From NCBI GenBank assembly GCA_023515745.1, contig JALECJ010000001.1, positions 372,001-436,000 of the forward strand: a stretch of DNA of 64,000 bases. The letters run 5' to 3'. The stretch comes from Amoeboaphelidium protococcarum. Lineage: Eukaryota; Aphelidiomycota; Aphelidea. A model generated the notes under the pieces. It saw only the letters and a program-made list of their open reading frames with translations. It did not search any database and was not told the DNA's origin. Made by a program: the position numbers and the translations under genes. Positions 22,411-34,642 of this stretch are shown here, in pieces. Positions within the stretch are counted from its first letter, which is position 1. The number at the start of each line of letters is the position of its first letter.

Positions 22411-23693
22411 TAGTTATATGCCTTGTATAAGACTGCAAGAATATTAGAGCTTATCGGTGGAAATGCCATTAAATATATTGTCAGTGATTTATTAGAAGAA
22501 GATGCACATCGGCCTGATGATCCTGACGTTCCTGGTCGAACGAGAGAGCTTTGCATTGCTTGGTAGATGTTAGGTTGTGACGAAAAATATACATCGTGAT
22601 TGAACAATGACCATACTACTTCTTCCAAACTTCTTCCCAGTGAAGTAGAAATTATAATAATTGGCTATTATTTGATTTCTACTTATTATGATTCTAACAG
22701 AAGATCCTATCCTGAATGTGCGAAGGCGCGCAATAGTAGAATGAAGTTCACGCTGTCTAGTTCATTGGCCACTAGAATGCACGGCCTGATTAGGATGCTT
22801 ATTCTGAAGCTCATTAGATTCTGCTGTCGAGTTTGAACAAGAAATTGAAAGAATAGAGGTGTAGTTATACCAGGAATTTGCTAATAACAAATCCTGTAGT
22901 AGGATCTGCTTTAAGTTTCCAAATCCTAAAGTCGAAATCAGTGCAGTGACTGAGATTGCAATATATCCAGGTTAGAAGAATTATATTGCCTATTTCCGTC
23001 CCTCCAAACTCTAGTAAAGCTGCCTTGCGGATGACATATACTTTGGAGATGCTCATCGTGGTGTTATATTCAAGGAGAATTATTTGGCACGAGTTGGAAG
23101 CGCTGCGCATGGTCAATAGTTTTAGGAGTTTGCTCGATCGAGTTGCTCAACAATATGAGCTGCCCAAAAGTCACGGTGATACTCTTAAGCTGAGAAATAT
23201 CTTGCGTGACTGCTATTCTAGGATGGAAGAGCAGCTGAATTACCATAGTTTCCGAGCAGTCATCCTCAAGCTATAGCATGACCAGAAAGTTTATAAAAGA
23301 CATGTTACGCTGAATTTAATCGAAATAGTATTTGGTGTTGCCGATCTGCAAAGTCAAGATCGTGATAAGTTTTTGGTCTACTACGGAGCATGGGCATTCT
23401 CTGGCGGTGTCAACAGCAATCTATTTCCTGTCAGAAAATTCATTGACCTTTTGAACGAGTATGCAAGAGTCATTGTTGTTCCAGAGCTTAATTTCTCTAG
23501 TTTGTGCTATGAGTGTGTCCGCAGTGGATTTGAAAGACGCGTCAACAGAGATCGTGATGAACCTGTTGGTCAGAAGAAGTTAACCCATATAACTACCATG
23601 CGAATGAATAGGGATCTGAGTGCGTTATATCTAATCCTTCAAGATCCATTTAAAGACACCCTGATGGTGAAATCCCCTAAGCGTTAGTACTGA
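22411..23693 (+). pseudogene. Decayed Fanzor/TnpB-like RNA-guided nuclease (transposon-derived)
   Basis: Conserved Fanzor/TnpB RuvC pieces occur in order but in different frames. RuvC-I reads EIAIYPGQKNYIAYF at about 22952-22996; the catalytic Asp of the usual DPG is Tyr (TAT at 22964-22966). The frame continues to TGA at 23156-23158. The next frame carries ELPKSHGDTLKLRNILRD, VYYGAWAFSGGVNS, the RuvC-II Glu (VVPELNFSSLCYEC, Glu at 23484-23486) with one CxxC, and the RuvC-III NRD (RMNRDLSA, Asp at 23613-23615), ending at TGA 23693. Upstream, coding-like fragments from about 22411 are broken by TGA at 22596-22598. The second zinc-binding Cys pair is not evident. The lost Asp plus frame breaks say inactive. 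Introns could explain some breaks but not the Asp loss. Confidence 0.65.
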
Positions 23694-24110
23694 GAGATTA
23701 TTTGAAGCAATGCGGCACTAATTCTTTAAGCGACATTACAGTTACTTTATAATTTCATCATATGTATGGGAGCTGTCCAGGTTTTGGCTCGCAAGAGCTG
23801 GGCTTACAAATATCACATCAAGGCTTAACTACTGCATGTCATACCATAAGACGCTAAGCAAGAATCATAAAGGAATCAGGGCGAACACTTGAACATGTGA
23901 AATGGCTTCCAATAATTGAATATTTTTATTAAATAGTCGTAATAGAAGATCCTTTGATGATTTTATTATCTTACAGTGTAGCGTTGGATACTTTCTGCAT
24001 GAACTACAATCGAACGGCGTATTTTATCATTTCACTTTTAACCTTGCGCGCTTTACTCTGAATTTTAATTAGCGAAAGTATTTTAGATATTACCATCGCA
24101 GGACACAGCT
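23694..24110. other. Intergenic, nothing certain seen
   Basis: AT-rich, between the Fanzor-like relic and PNKP. It may hold the relic's right end, but I could not recognise terminal repeats by eye. It presumably also holds the PNKP promoter. Confidence 0.3.
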
Positions 24111-25493
24111 ATGAAGAGGTAGTAGCAACATAAGCGGGATAATGTGAGTTAGAATAATGAGCAAAAGCGGCGACATATTGATTAGTACTTTGGATCGGCG
24201 AATAAGACTGCTCAAGAGGATAAAATGATTATCAAATGGATAGATGATGGTCCACCGACGCTTCTGCATGGTTAATGCGTATTTAAAGATTCTTCATCCC
24301 GCCCGCTACTTATAGATGGTAAAATCGCTTGCTTTGACTTGGATGGTACGCTCATTACTACCAAGGGCAGTCATACGTTTCCCAAGAGCGAGTTTGATTG
24401 GAAATGGTTGCACCCAAAGATTACGCTGAGTAAAGTGCGGGAATGTCACGAACAAGGGTACTCTATAATCATCATATCGAATCAGCTTAATCTATTCACC
24501 CAACGCAGAGATGGTCAGTGGAAGCGAAAGTTGGAGGCTATATGTTAGCAGCTAGAGGTGCCTTTGACAATATTCGCTGCCGGTGCTGATGATCAGTTCC
24601 GCAAACCTAACATTGGAATATTTAGATACATACAAGAGCTAAGAGGTAGATAACCGCCTGCACTTGAGGATGGTGAAATTCATTCTGGATTAAGCTATAT
24701 GACTAACGTGATCGATATGGAATAATCATTCTACGTGGGAGATGCTGCTGGTCGTTCTCATGCAGGCACTAATCGCAAAGCTGATCACTCTGATGCAGAT
24801 TATCATTTCGCAAAGAGATCTGGCTTAAAGTTTTATACTCCTGAAGAGTATTTCCTGGGCGAGTAACTTACTTCTGCAATATATAAAGATCTTGATACAA
24901 ATGGGTCTTAGTAGTCATAACCTGATTCTAAAGTTCCTCTATTTGATCCACTCAATATCAAGAATGCAGACACTCCTCCACTTTTTGAACCAACCTGTTC
25001 TCCTCTATTACCTCTTGACTAGAATTAATAGGAGATGATAATGCTAGTTGGATTTCCTGGGTGTGGTAAAAGTACCTTCTGCGTAACGTATCTTAAAGAT
25101 TATGCGCGAGTCAATCAAGATAGTTTGGGGAGTGGATAGAAATGTATCGATATTGCAAAGTAGCTGCTCACATAAGGCAAGCGCGTAGTCATTGATAACA
25201 CTAATCCTTCCAAGCATGTCCGTCAATAGTATATAAGATTGGCAAAGGACTGCGGCGTTCCTGTGCGGTGCTTTAAGTTTAATGTATCTGAACTGCACTG
25301 CAAGCATAACAACCAATTCCGAAAGATTATTGGCGAACGATAATCAGTACCTAACTCTGCGTATGAATAATACAGACTCAATTATGAATAGCCTGATTTA
25401 TAGGAGGGATTCACAGAGATCAAAGTGATAAACTTTGTCCCTAGATTCAAAGATGATATCGCAGAGTAGAACTATTACAAGATTCTGCTTTGA
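24111..25493 (+). CDS. PNKP: Polynucleotide kinase 3'-phosphatase (PNKP/Pnk1)
   Basis: 460 aa, single exon. It repairs DNA ends by removing 3'-phosphates and phosphorylating 5'-OH. The phosphatase domain has [18 protein letters not shown] (Asp76 and Asp78), IISNQ, and FYVGDAAGR. The kinase P-loop [11 protein letters not shown] is near residue 314, with [13 protein letters not shown] downstream. There is no FHA domain, as in fungal Pnk1. Residues 18-27, QKRRHIDQYF, look like a PCNA-interacting (PIP-type) motif with Arg in place of the key Gln. About 20 TAR codons are read as Gln; under the standard code only a 69-aa piece survives. Confidence 0.95.
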
Positions 25494-25616
25494 TTGAATC
25501 ATGTTACCCACTGATAAAAACAAACGTCATTGTAAACAGGCTTATGAAAGATTTGATATGAATGTATACATTGAGATATATATACGATTAAAAGCCTATT
25601 CTATTAGCGTTCAATG

Positions 25617-26435
25617 TCAATCACTGTTATCACCAGTCTCACCCATACTCATCAGTCGCTCATCGCGGCCTTCTTTAGCTGCACAAGAGAGAAGGTATGC
25701 GATGAGTTCAACAGAAGCTGTGGAATCATCATTACCAGGGATAGGATAACTAACTTGTTGAGGATCACAGTCTGTATCGCACAAGCCAACAGTTGGCACC
25801 TTCACTTTAAGACACTCATCCAAACACTCGCGACTCTCATTCGGATCCAAAACAATAACCAGATCTGGCTGTAGCATCACACCATCAGCACTGGCGCGTT
25901 TAAGAGCGTGTTTATGGTTGACTAGACTGCCAGGCATCCAAGTGTTGTGAACGTAGAACTGATTACAATAATTCGCGCTCTAAATTAGAATATTTCTCTG
26001 GAAAGGGCGCATACCAACAAATAGTATAACACCTCCCTGCCTGGCAACTTCTCTCGTAACATTCAGAGCGCGTCTAAGATACGTCAGCGTATGCTCCAGA
26101 TTAATGATATGAATTCCATTTCGACGACCATAAATGAATGGCAACATATTCGGATGCCATATATCTGTGCTGTGTCCCAAATGCAAACCAGCGTCCATCA
26201 TTTACTTGATACTGATACTCACAGGATCTGGTTTATCCATGTTATCATTTTGCTACTCAACCTTCTCTATATCATTGATGTTATCTTTTGACGTTGGAAT
26301 CAAATCCGCGCCAAGTCCATTATCGCCCGCATCTACAGACTCTTACGCGTTCTACAGCAAGATTCTTGGGCCTACTGATATTCTCCTAATAGCGAGATAA
26401 TTTATAGTATTTTTACACCGCGTCAATCTCAACAT
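25617..26435 (-). CDS. MRPS2/MRP4: Mitochondrial small-subunit ribosomal protein uS2
   Basis: 272 aa, single exon. The start ATG at 26435 gives a basic presequence (MLRLTRCKNTINYLAIRRIS) suited to mitochondrial import. The S2 signature begins at MMDAGLHLGHSTDIWHPNM and continues FIYGRRNGIHIINLEHTL, GGVILFVGMRPFQ, WMPGSLVNH and PDLVIVLDPNES. VPTVGLCDTDCDP..VSYPIPGNDDS is the classic C-terminal S2 block. Standard-code reading would miss the first 78 residues. Confidence 0.94.
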
Positions 26436-26665
26436 TATGAATTAAAATGTATATCTTGGTAGATGATAGGATTAAAAGGGTAAAAAGAGAGTGAATTCGA
26501 AAGGCGCGACGAAGATCAAAACTCTTTCCAATCTCAGAGAGAACGTAATGTGGTGACAATAGATGGCTTTAACTACAACTACTATAGCAAGCATTCTAAA
26601 TTTCGCATGTTATGGGAATGAAAATACAATATACAAAAGGATAAATGCATTAATTCTTATATTTT

Positions 26666-29600
26666 TCATTTCATGGATTAGGGAGATTCATTACTCGATC
26701 CATTGTTGTTATGAGTTGACGTGGCGGAAGAGTTATTATTATTAGTGGCACTATTGGCGTATTTTGACATATTTACAATTGGTAGGATCTTATCTACAAT
26801 GACAGCATCAACTCCATATCTCCGCTACAAATCAAAATTTTCCACCTAATTATTCAGGCGACCGAACGAGAAGAGCAGTAATCCATTCTGCTTGACCACT
26901 TTACATAGATTAGGAGCTTCCACTAGCGGATCACTCACCGTCACTATGCCAAGGAGATCTGCAAACTTGGCGAATCTGACAGCTTCTTAAAGAGAATTGC
27001 AGCGATAATCATAAGTAAGTGTTGATCCACTATCAGTGAGGAAGAACACTGGATAATTGGATTGCTTCATATTGAGCATTAGACACGCCTCAGGGTGGAA
27101 AGATGAGAACAGAATTGGTCTACTACCAGCATAATCAAAGACACAATGCAAAATCTGATCAACAAATACATTCAAGTCGGATCCTTTGAATCCAAACTAC
27201 TCAGCTTCCTGCTCAGTCGGATACTTGACTTCAATGTTGAATCCAATATTAGCGGGAACCATTTTAAACGCATCCTGCAGCGTGGCAAATGGAGCTTGAA
27301 TAGCATTATCAGATCTGCCTCCATGATGTCTCACCTTTTAAATCTTGGGATTAGCGTCTCCGGATGCACCTCCATTGCTCTGCATATGCCAATGATTGAG
27401 GGCTTACAGTACACCTTCACTCATGTTCTTCTCATGTATGGTGAGCATCCTTTTAAGGTTCTAATCGTCAGACATTGTGGCAACATTGTCAGAAAACTAA
27501 TCAGTCTCTTCCTAATCTTATTAAGAGCGCCTTTAATTATTAGAGGTGAAATTGGAATCATCAAAGCTGGTATTTCGCGTTCTTCTATTATTATTAGATT
27601 TTGGCTTCTACTGTCTCTACGGGCCAAGAGTCTGAAATTCATTCAAAGTCACACTGTTCACAGCAACGTTGAGTCCAGTCTCGCTGAGGATGAAGTCGTG
27701 ATAAATAACGGGCACAAGATCTTTTGTCACCTGGACATCGAACTCCACATACTCAGCACCGAGAGATGCAGCAGTTATAAACGACAACACTGTGTTCTCG
27801 CCCACTTAGAGACTGCCTGAGCGGCCACTCTGATTAGCACCAGCACCGCGATGACCAATAATCTTAGTGGATACAGATTTCCAATAAGTCTGCTTAGATC
27901 CGATGGAAGCCTTGGGATGTTGGAATGGCTTAATAACAACATACTCAAACTTGATTCTACCAATAATGGCCAGCTGACTATTCATAATAGGTGCATTGAC
28001 ACGAATCACAGCACCGTTGTATGAACCAACCTTCACATCATCGCCCGGATCGGAGAGTATTGCAACTGCACGTCCAATAATCTTTTTGCTATTGAGACCA
28101 AACGTAGGCATGATATCAAATCGCAATACAACATTCTTTACCGAATCTTGTCCAGGCGTAGTATGAAAAATGATGGGCTCAGATGGATTCTTCACTGGCA
28201 GATCAACATACGACTTTTCTCCAACCAAGTTCTCACCATGTACCACCAGGGATAGAACGGATTAAGTTGGTATTGAGCTGTCGTTCAACTTGACAGGCAT
28301 CACATTAGCCTTGATATCATTCCAACCAAGTGATACAGCCAAAAGACACTAATTCGCAATGGTCTAATGACCATAAACACGACTACCTTTGTCCTTACTA
28401 TTACCGCCACCACCACCGCCTGTACCATTGCCGCCATTAGGACGAGCCATTTTGGGACTGAATCTGAAAGACGGACTACTCTCCGTACTGGCAATGTCCA
28501 TATTCTTTAGCGATGATGAAAGACTAAACGCTTTGATCAACTTTGCAATGTCCCAATAGCCTCTGAATATCGCATGCTCATAACACGACCAACCATTACT
28601 GTCTAAAGAGAGACAATTTACTTTGACATCAGCCAACAGAATTTCAGTAAACTTTAAATGGCCTTCCGTAACTGCATAAAAGAGCGGAGTCCATCCATTC
28701 ACCACATCTGCCTTGTCATAAAGCTATTCACGCATGGTATCAGAAACTCTGTGCTGTTATTCTTTAGACATTAGAACATTGATACATGAAATATTACCCT
28801 GCCTTGACACCATATGACAAACATTCTAACCATCTTCATTACACACCTAAACATCTGCTCCATGGTCCAGTAGGAGCTTAATAACCTCTGCATGTCCATA
28901 CTTGGCAGCATATAATAGGAGCGGCATATGATTAAGTCGATGAGAGAGTACATTCAACTATTCATTATCCATCACAGCAAGTTGGTGTGTATTCAAGTTG
29001 ATCTTTGTAATCACAAGCAACTCCTAAACCACCTCAGAGTGCCCTTTAATGACAGCATAAATGATAGGAGTGAATCCATCATTATCATACCAGATCTACT
29101 CTAATTCGCTCCAAAATGGGAGATAAAATTCTAGCAAGACTTTCATAATCAATTTGGAATTATTCAGAGCACAGTAATGCAACGGCAACTTTCCATCATA
29201 GTCCTACTTCATTAATAAGCATTTCGAGTCTTTCGTACTTGACAATAGCACACGCAAAACTTGGTCACTATCTTTATCCGCAGAGGTGGTAGAAAGATCA
29301 GAGTCAGCGAGAGTAAGATCCTTCATAATCTGGCCAAAATCACCTTAACGCTATACATAATGATGAATGAAATTCTACTCCTTCACCGAGTCAAACTGTT
29401 GGAGTAATTGATCATATTTGCCACATATAAACTTGATTTAATCGATAGCCTTTATCTAACAAGCAATCATTACAATCTTGAAGAAGACGTTCAAATTACT
29501 AATATTACTGCCACCTTGTACAATATTGCCCAATATGGAGTCAAGTGCAGCGGTATCGTTGGATTACAGAGCAGCCACTGCCTAATCCAAGATCACATTC

Positions 29601-30289
29601 TGGTCATCCTCCACCTTCAATTCAACATTGCTGCACTGTAATAGAGAACTTCTAATCTACTCGATACTAGACACAATATCAGTAAGAGTGGAATATATCA
29701 CAAAAGGCTGAATATTAATCTTGGACGCCATAACATCATCCTGTATAGAACTACCAGTCTTCTTGTCATACTTTTTCAAAATCTTTCGAAAGCCCTCACG
29801 ATTAACGTGCGTATACTCTAACAGGAGATTAACATTATCCTCTAGAGACTGAATAGCAGACAGCATAGACTCCAACTAGTGCTTATCCGGACAACTGGAA
29901 ATCTATTGAATCAGAGCCAGCTTATCCTTCAAAATGTTGAATCGCCTGTCAAGCTCTGTGGACTTGTACAAGTAGAATGCATTCACCTTCTCCACCTCTC
30001 GATCCAGAGCATAGAAGAATTCAACTTCATCAACACTTGAAGAGGAGGATTAACGACGATTACTACCATTATTACCACCAACAGAAGAAGAAGAAGTTGA
30101 AGTTACATTAGCCTCAGGGCCTGCAGTAAAGATTGCATCCTATTATCGGTGTTACTGCTGATCATTATTAGCCGATTCCAATTGATTCTCCACCACTTGA
30201 GCCACAATCTTCTTCAGTCCCTTGTAATCAATATATTTACCAGACCATTCCAGTCTCTGCTCCCTCTCTAGATACTTGCCAAACTTCAT
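26666..30289 (-). CDS. GDE1: SPX-ankyrin-glycerophosphodiester phosphodiesterase (Gde1-like)
   Basis: 1207 aa, one uninterrupted TAR=Gln frame. The N-terminal SPX domain starts [20 protein letters not shown] and includes the Lys cluster [14 protein letters not shown] near residues 160-175, which in SPX proteins binds inositol pyrophosphates. Ankyrin-type repeats occupy about 370-640 (for example [54 protein letters not shown]). After a middle domain, the catalytic GDPD starts [11 protein letters not shown] near 805, with GENTVLSF and [13 protein letters not shown], and ends VDAVIVDKI. This domain order is the fungal Gde1 type, which hydrolyses glycerophosphocholine and responds to phosphate. 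The C-terminal tail is Asn/Ser-rich. Confidence 0.95.
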
Positions 30290-30553
30290 TTAAAGCTATT
30301 TGTGATTATAGTGATATAGTAATACTGATGAGGCAGTGTTAGAAGTGGAAAGGTTAACGATTTTGAGAGTCCGACAAAGCTAAAAAATCAAAGCGAGCGA
30401 TTAGATTTTTTCACACGCTCACTTTGCTTTTGGTCGTTCGTCATTTCTCAATCTATCGCTCTGAATTGTTATCGCGCGGGAACTGCCGACTTATTTATTG
30501 CATGTATTGAATGTGTCTCGTTGTTGTTTGCAATTACCTGCGGATCAGAGAGT

Positions 30554-30847
30554 ATGGTTGATACGTGTTTTGATAACCTGTTTGATCCCTTTTAGCAGAG
30601 TGATTGCTTAAACATTTGCGATTCTGCTATGTTTAGATTATCTTAGTTGAATTTACTCTAGATTACGCATCTCAGACACAATTTGTCATAATCAGTGCTT
30701 GAGGTTCAATTCAACTTCATTTAAATTATTGGCGGTATCCCGTTCTATTACGTATTATCTGTACGCGCTTTGTACAGAGTTATTTAGTAGAAATTTTCTT
30801 CGGCGCTGATTATGACTTCACAGTTGCAGCGAGATACTTTTGAATGA
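30554..30847 (+). CDS. Possible small protein, unknown
   Basis: A 97-aa frame with nine or so TAR codons read as Gln (MVDTCFDNLFDPFQQSDCLN..., ending TSQLQRDTFE). The composition is coding-like, with Leu/Gln-rich helical stretches. With a single stop codon in the code, open frames of this length arise often by chance, so support is weak. It lies 265 bp upstream of, and divergent from, the Gde1-like gene. Confidence 0.35.
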
Positions 30848-31045
30848 CCCAAGTTTACTAAATGTACATATCTCCTCACACTGTAGTTATTTTATTAAGC
30901 TGAGAACAGAGTTGTAGAACCAGAACCAAGTAGAAAAGTCAATTATCCTTACGCTTAGCTAATATTAATAATCTGTTTCTTGCGTTCTTCCCCGTTGTTA
31001 ACGTTGCTTGTGACTTTACAGTTCTTTGAATTCACTATCCGTACA

Positions 31046-31234
31046 ATGTCTCAAGAAGATTTCAAGTACCTTTAGCTTGAAGCGATTAACCGCTGTTATA
31101 TGGCGACCAATGACTTTGACAATATCGCCGCAGATAGAGGCGTTACGAACAATCCGGTTTTTGAATACACATTGGGTATTAAAGCGAACCTGTAAAAAGT
31201 CATAGTACAATAGATGTCCACTAAGATGCTTTGA
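31046..31234 (+). CDS. Possible small protein or last exon, unknown
   Basis: A 62-aa frame (MSQEDFKYLQLEAINRCYM...) preceded by a good acceptor (GACTTTACAG at about 31012-31021), after which the same frame is open (FFEFTIRT before the ATG). It could be the final exon of a gene starting further upstream, perhaps joined to the 30554 frame, or an independent short gene. No family recognised. Confidence 0.35.
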
Positions 31235-31591
31235 AGACGGATGAGCTTAGGCGGTATTAAATTTGCTTTTGAATGTTTAATGTTAGAGCAACGACCAGTA
31301 TAACGCGTAAGGAATGGATTGTATCGCAGGGAATATACGGAATGTATAATACTCTTTGACGGATAGAGTTTATACGATGCAGTTCAGAACATTCTCTTAC
31401 AATGTCTTTTTTGCCTTATAAAGAGATAGTGGCGGTTCTCTCCCACACACACACACATACACGCACACACATTCTCTCTCTCTCTCTCTATCTCTCGATT
31501 TCGCTTCTTCTTTTCTGCAGAGTGAAACCATTTAACGTGCAAATTAGGATAAACTCTATTTGGAACAACTATAGATTGAAAGAATATTTAT
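31235..31591. promoter_or_regulatory. 5' region of the UBA-UBX gene with dinucleotide repeats
   Basis: The upstream part shows no coding signal. The part near the gene carries an (AC)n then (TC)n microsatellite, listed separately. It presumably contains the promoter and 5' UTR of the UBXN1-like gene. Confidence 0.4.
31443..31497 (+). repeat. (CA)n-(TC)n compound microsatellite
   Basis: A run of CACACA with small interruptions passes into TCTCTC, about 55 nt in all and ending some 95 bp before the UBXN1-like start. Polypyrimidine/CA tracts of this kind are common near promoters and should vary between strains. Confidence 0.85.
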
Positions 31592-32611
31592 ATGACTGAC
31601 AAGGATTAATTATTGGGAATGGGATTCCCCTCGATTAGAGTGGAGAAAGCGTTGAGGGCTACAAAGAATGCTGGTTTATAACCTGCGTTGGACTGGATCT
31701 TGGAACACTAAGATGATCCTGATATAGACTAGCCACTACCGCAAGGTCCCGTCTTGACTCTTTCTAGTGCTTCTAGTAGTGGTACTTAAAATTTATCATC
31801 TTCATCCTCATCATTGGAGTAAATTGAAGGCGGTGGCTCAGAAGCTCAGCCTCAAGATGCCAAGAGTCTGCAGTGTCAAGATTGTGGGAAATTGTTGAAA
31901 TCCAGTCAGGTTGCAGAGTACCATGCCACCAAGACTGGTCATTAGAATTTTACAGAGAGCACGGAGGAGGTGAAACCACTGACTGAAGAGGAGAAGCGGT
32001 TGAAACTGGAAGAGTTGAAGTCGAAGCTGGCCGAGAAGAGAGCCAAGGAGCAAGAGGAGGAGAAGTTGAGGTAGAGGGAGAATGAGAAGATGCGACGTAT
32101 CACCGGCAAGGAAATTACTGCGGTGAAGTAGAAGACGTAGGAGGACTTGATCAAGAAGTAGTTGGAAGAGTAAAAACGTCAAAAATAGGAGGATCTTCGG
32201 GCCAGATAGCGCGTCAAAGAGTAGATTGAGGCTGATAAGCGCGCCAGGGCTGAGAAGGCTGCCAGGGAGAAGATGCTCAGAGAGGGTGGAAGTGGTGATC
32301 AACTTGTGAATGACTATGTATCATCGTCTTCGGCTAATAGTCCTCTAGTCACACCTGAAATTAAGGGTGATTATTCCGAGTCTAGATTGCAAGTGCGAGC
32401 ACCTGGAAAATCGCCAATAGTATTAAATTGCAAGTCTGAAGATACTCTATCTGTGGTTTGTCGCCAACTCACTAATGATCATCATCTATCCCAATAGTTT
32501 ACTCTTTCCACCACGTTCCCTCGCAAATAATTTACCTCTGCTGACATGGACAAGACTCTGAAGGAATTGGATCTCGTACCTTCTGCTGCATTAGTTCTTT
32601 AATTCAATTGA
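31592..32611 (+). CDS. UBXN1: UBA-UBX domain protein, UBXN1/SAKS1-like
   Basis: 339 aa, single exon. The UBA domain at residues 5-45 (LLGMGFPSIRVEKALRATKN, then ALDWILEHQDDPDIDQP) matches UBXN1 closely. A Cys2-type bit (LQCQDCGKLL..) follows, as in SAKS1. A long charged coiled coil with many TAG Gln codons covers about 115-225. The UBX domain at about 258-339 (SRLQVRAPGKSPIVLNCKSE..TLSVV, then FTLSTTFPRK) closes the protein. UBXN1 is a p97/Cdc48 adaptor binding ubiquitinated clients in the cytosol and ER quality control. The expected FPR loop of UBX is present. Confidence 0.93.
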
Positions 32612-32755
32612 ACGTAATCTCCTGGCATGGTTGATGCATTACTATTACTTGGCATAATATTTAGCGCTTTATGGTTAAAAAACGAATACAAGAGTGATAT
32701 TGAGAACCAACTATATTTATAATACAATGCATCAAGACTGGTAACTTTGTAAATA

Positions 32756-34642
32756 TCAGAGCTAGTTCTACTAACATTTATGCAAAAGTCGTATTAATTC
32801 TTTATCGGTCAGCTTGATGGATTATGAGCATTAGATGAGCTTTTGAAAAACATCCGCTTACTAAACTAACAAGTCTTACAACACTTCGCTCCTTGTGAGT
32901 ATTGTTGCACACCTTTCAAAGTCGCCATTAATCAAAGTGTCTTTTACCATTATGAGCACGGCGACAGAGAGCTGTAATATGAAGACATCACCATTCAGCA
33001 CGTACGTATCCCATATCTTATACGCCTACTCCAGAGGGAACACTTGAGCAAATACAGTAAGTACCCATTCGATGAGATACATCTCAGGTGATATGTCAAA
33101 TTGCTACAGGTGTAGACTCAGCTGAGGACAATAGAGTCTCAATAACTGTGCATGAACATCCAGATACGGCTTGATCAACAGATTGTTCATGGTGTAGAAA
33201 TCTCTGAGCACAGGTCGGTGCAGCATGTTGGCCAGCAGTACAAATGTCTCATATGAGGATATATCTTGCGGTGATGTGCCAGTAATCATTGATGCCAAGT
33301 AAGACATGCCTTGTACATAACCATAATCTGGACGATAACACACGAATGCTTCCAGCGCAGCCTTCATCTTATCAGACGATGATGATTAATGTGATGTTGA
33401 TTAAGTTGCAGGTTCCTCTCCGGCGTAATCTGAACAACAAGAGAACATCAAATCACCAGCATTATCAACTTCGGCTATACGGTCTAGGTACTAAAATTTA
33501 TCATCAATCATCTAGGCGGATAATAGATTCATCTTAGTCTTGATGGCATTCAGCGTCACAGAACGCTTTCTAACATCAACAACTGTTCGTGGCAGGTCGA
33601 CAGGAATTAAAGCCACTGAAGATTCTAAACCAAGAATAGACCGACTCATCATTGCTTATTACTACTTTTACATATAATGCTAATACTGTTACTCTAAAGC
33701 AGTTTAATCAGCTTGATCATTTATTCCATCACGGTGCATGGCTTCAACTTAATGGCCATGGTTATCATCACCACCACCATTATCATCATCCATATTGAAT
33801 TGAGATATAGAACTGCGTCTACTCGCAATAGTCACCGGCTTTGACTTACCTTAACATACAGCGTTCTATTCTACATTCGGTTCATTACCAAGTTTATCGC
33901 CATCTGATCTCCCATCATACGAAATGGTGGAACTACTCCTGCTGGTTGGAGGTGTACTCATCTAGAGTCCACTACTTTCCACGTGTCGCCTCAACTAGAC
34001 TCTATTCGCTGTAGATCTAGCATGACGCCAAAAGATATTAAATAGCTCCTCGGTGATGTTCAGATCATTGCCAACCATTAATAACCACACTTGCCGCCTA
34101 AATTGTTAAGGAATCGCTGAGATAAGCAGCTGCTCTTAAAGTGCTTTGTTCTTTGATAACTCACGCCTCCTCTAATAAAATGAAGGATATATACTCAACT
34201 GCTCCAATTGAGGTAGTAGAGTGCATCGCCAGAGTCTGTACTCTTCATGACTAAGCTTGTCTTGACCGCTGAGGATTTTACTATCGACCAGAATCTCATT
34301 ATCCAAATCTTTGAGAATATCGTCGTTAATATGCGCCAAGTGTTAAAAATTAGAAGGGCCGCCAATACGCACACTAGGCTTTAATTCTCCCACAATCTTA
34401 CGCTGAGACTCGACCAATTTCAAGTCTTTGAGCACCTACTGAGCAAATTCTCGCGTTAGCTGTGCCAGTTGCTTAATCTCGCTCTTCACATCAATCTTAT
34501 TGTTATTGATGTTGCCGGTATTATGGTGCGAGTCTTCAAGACCAGTAGCGGGTGGATTATCGTCATTGGCTGCAGCTGGTAAGACTTTAGTTGCATTGAG
34601 ACTGACTTAAATCAGAGGCTCTTCTTCAGATGAGTCTTGCAT
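32756..34642 (-). CDS. TBC-domain Rab GTPase-activating protein
   Basis: 628 aa, single exon, ATG at 34642. The TBC domain starts near ISAIPQQFRRQVWLLMVGND. The arginine-finger motif IxxDxxR is LIPVDLPRT (about residue 345) and the glutamine-finger motif is DYGYVQGMSYL (about 438), so both catalytic fingers are intact. An unusual Ser/Asp/His-rich insertion of about 90 residues lies between the first TBC helix block and the Arg finger. The C-terminal half (VLRDFYTMNNLLIKPYLDV..) resembles TBC1D12/14-type proteins. It stimulates GTP hydrolysis by a Rab; which one is unknown. The frame stays open upstream to beyond 34900, but without any ATG. Confidence 0.9.

Noticed and set aside
25617-26435. 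Bacterial origin of the S2 gene
   Set aside because: S2 blocks are bacterial-like as in all mitochondrial uS2, but the presequence, code and neighbours show it is a nuclear mitochondrial gene.
31443-31497. CRISPR-like or regulatory tandem array
   Set aside because: It is a simple dinucleotide microsatellite with no spacer-repeat structure; no CRISPR array was seen anywhere.
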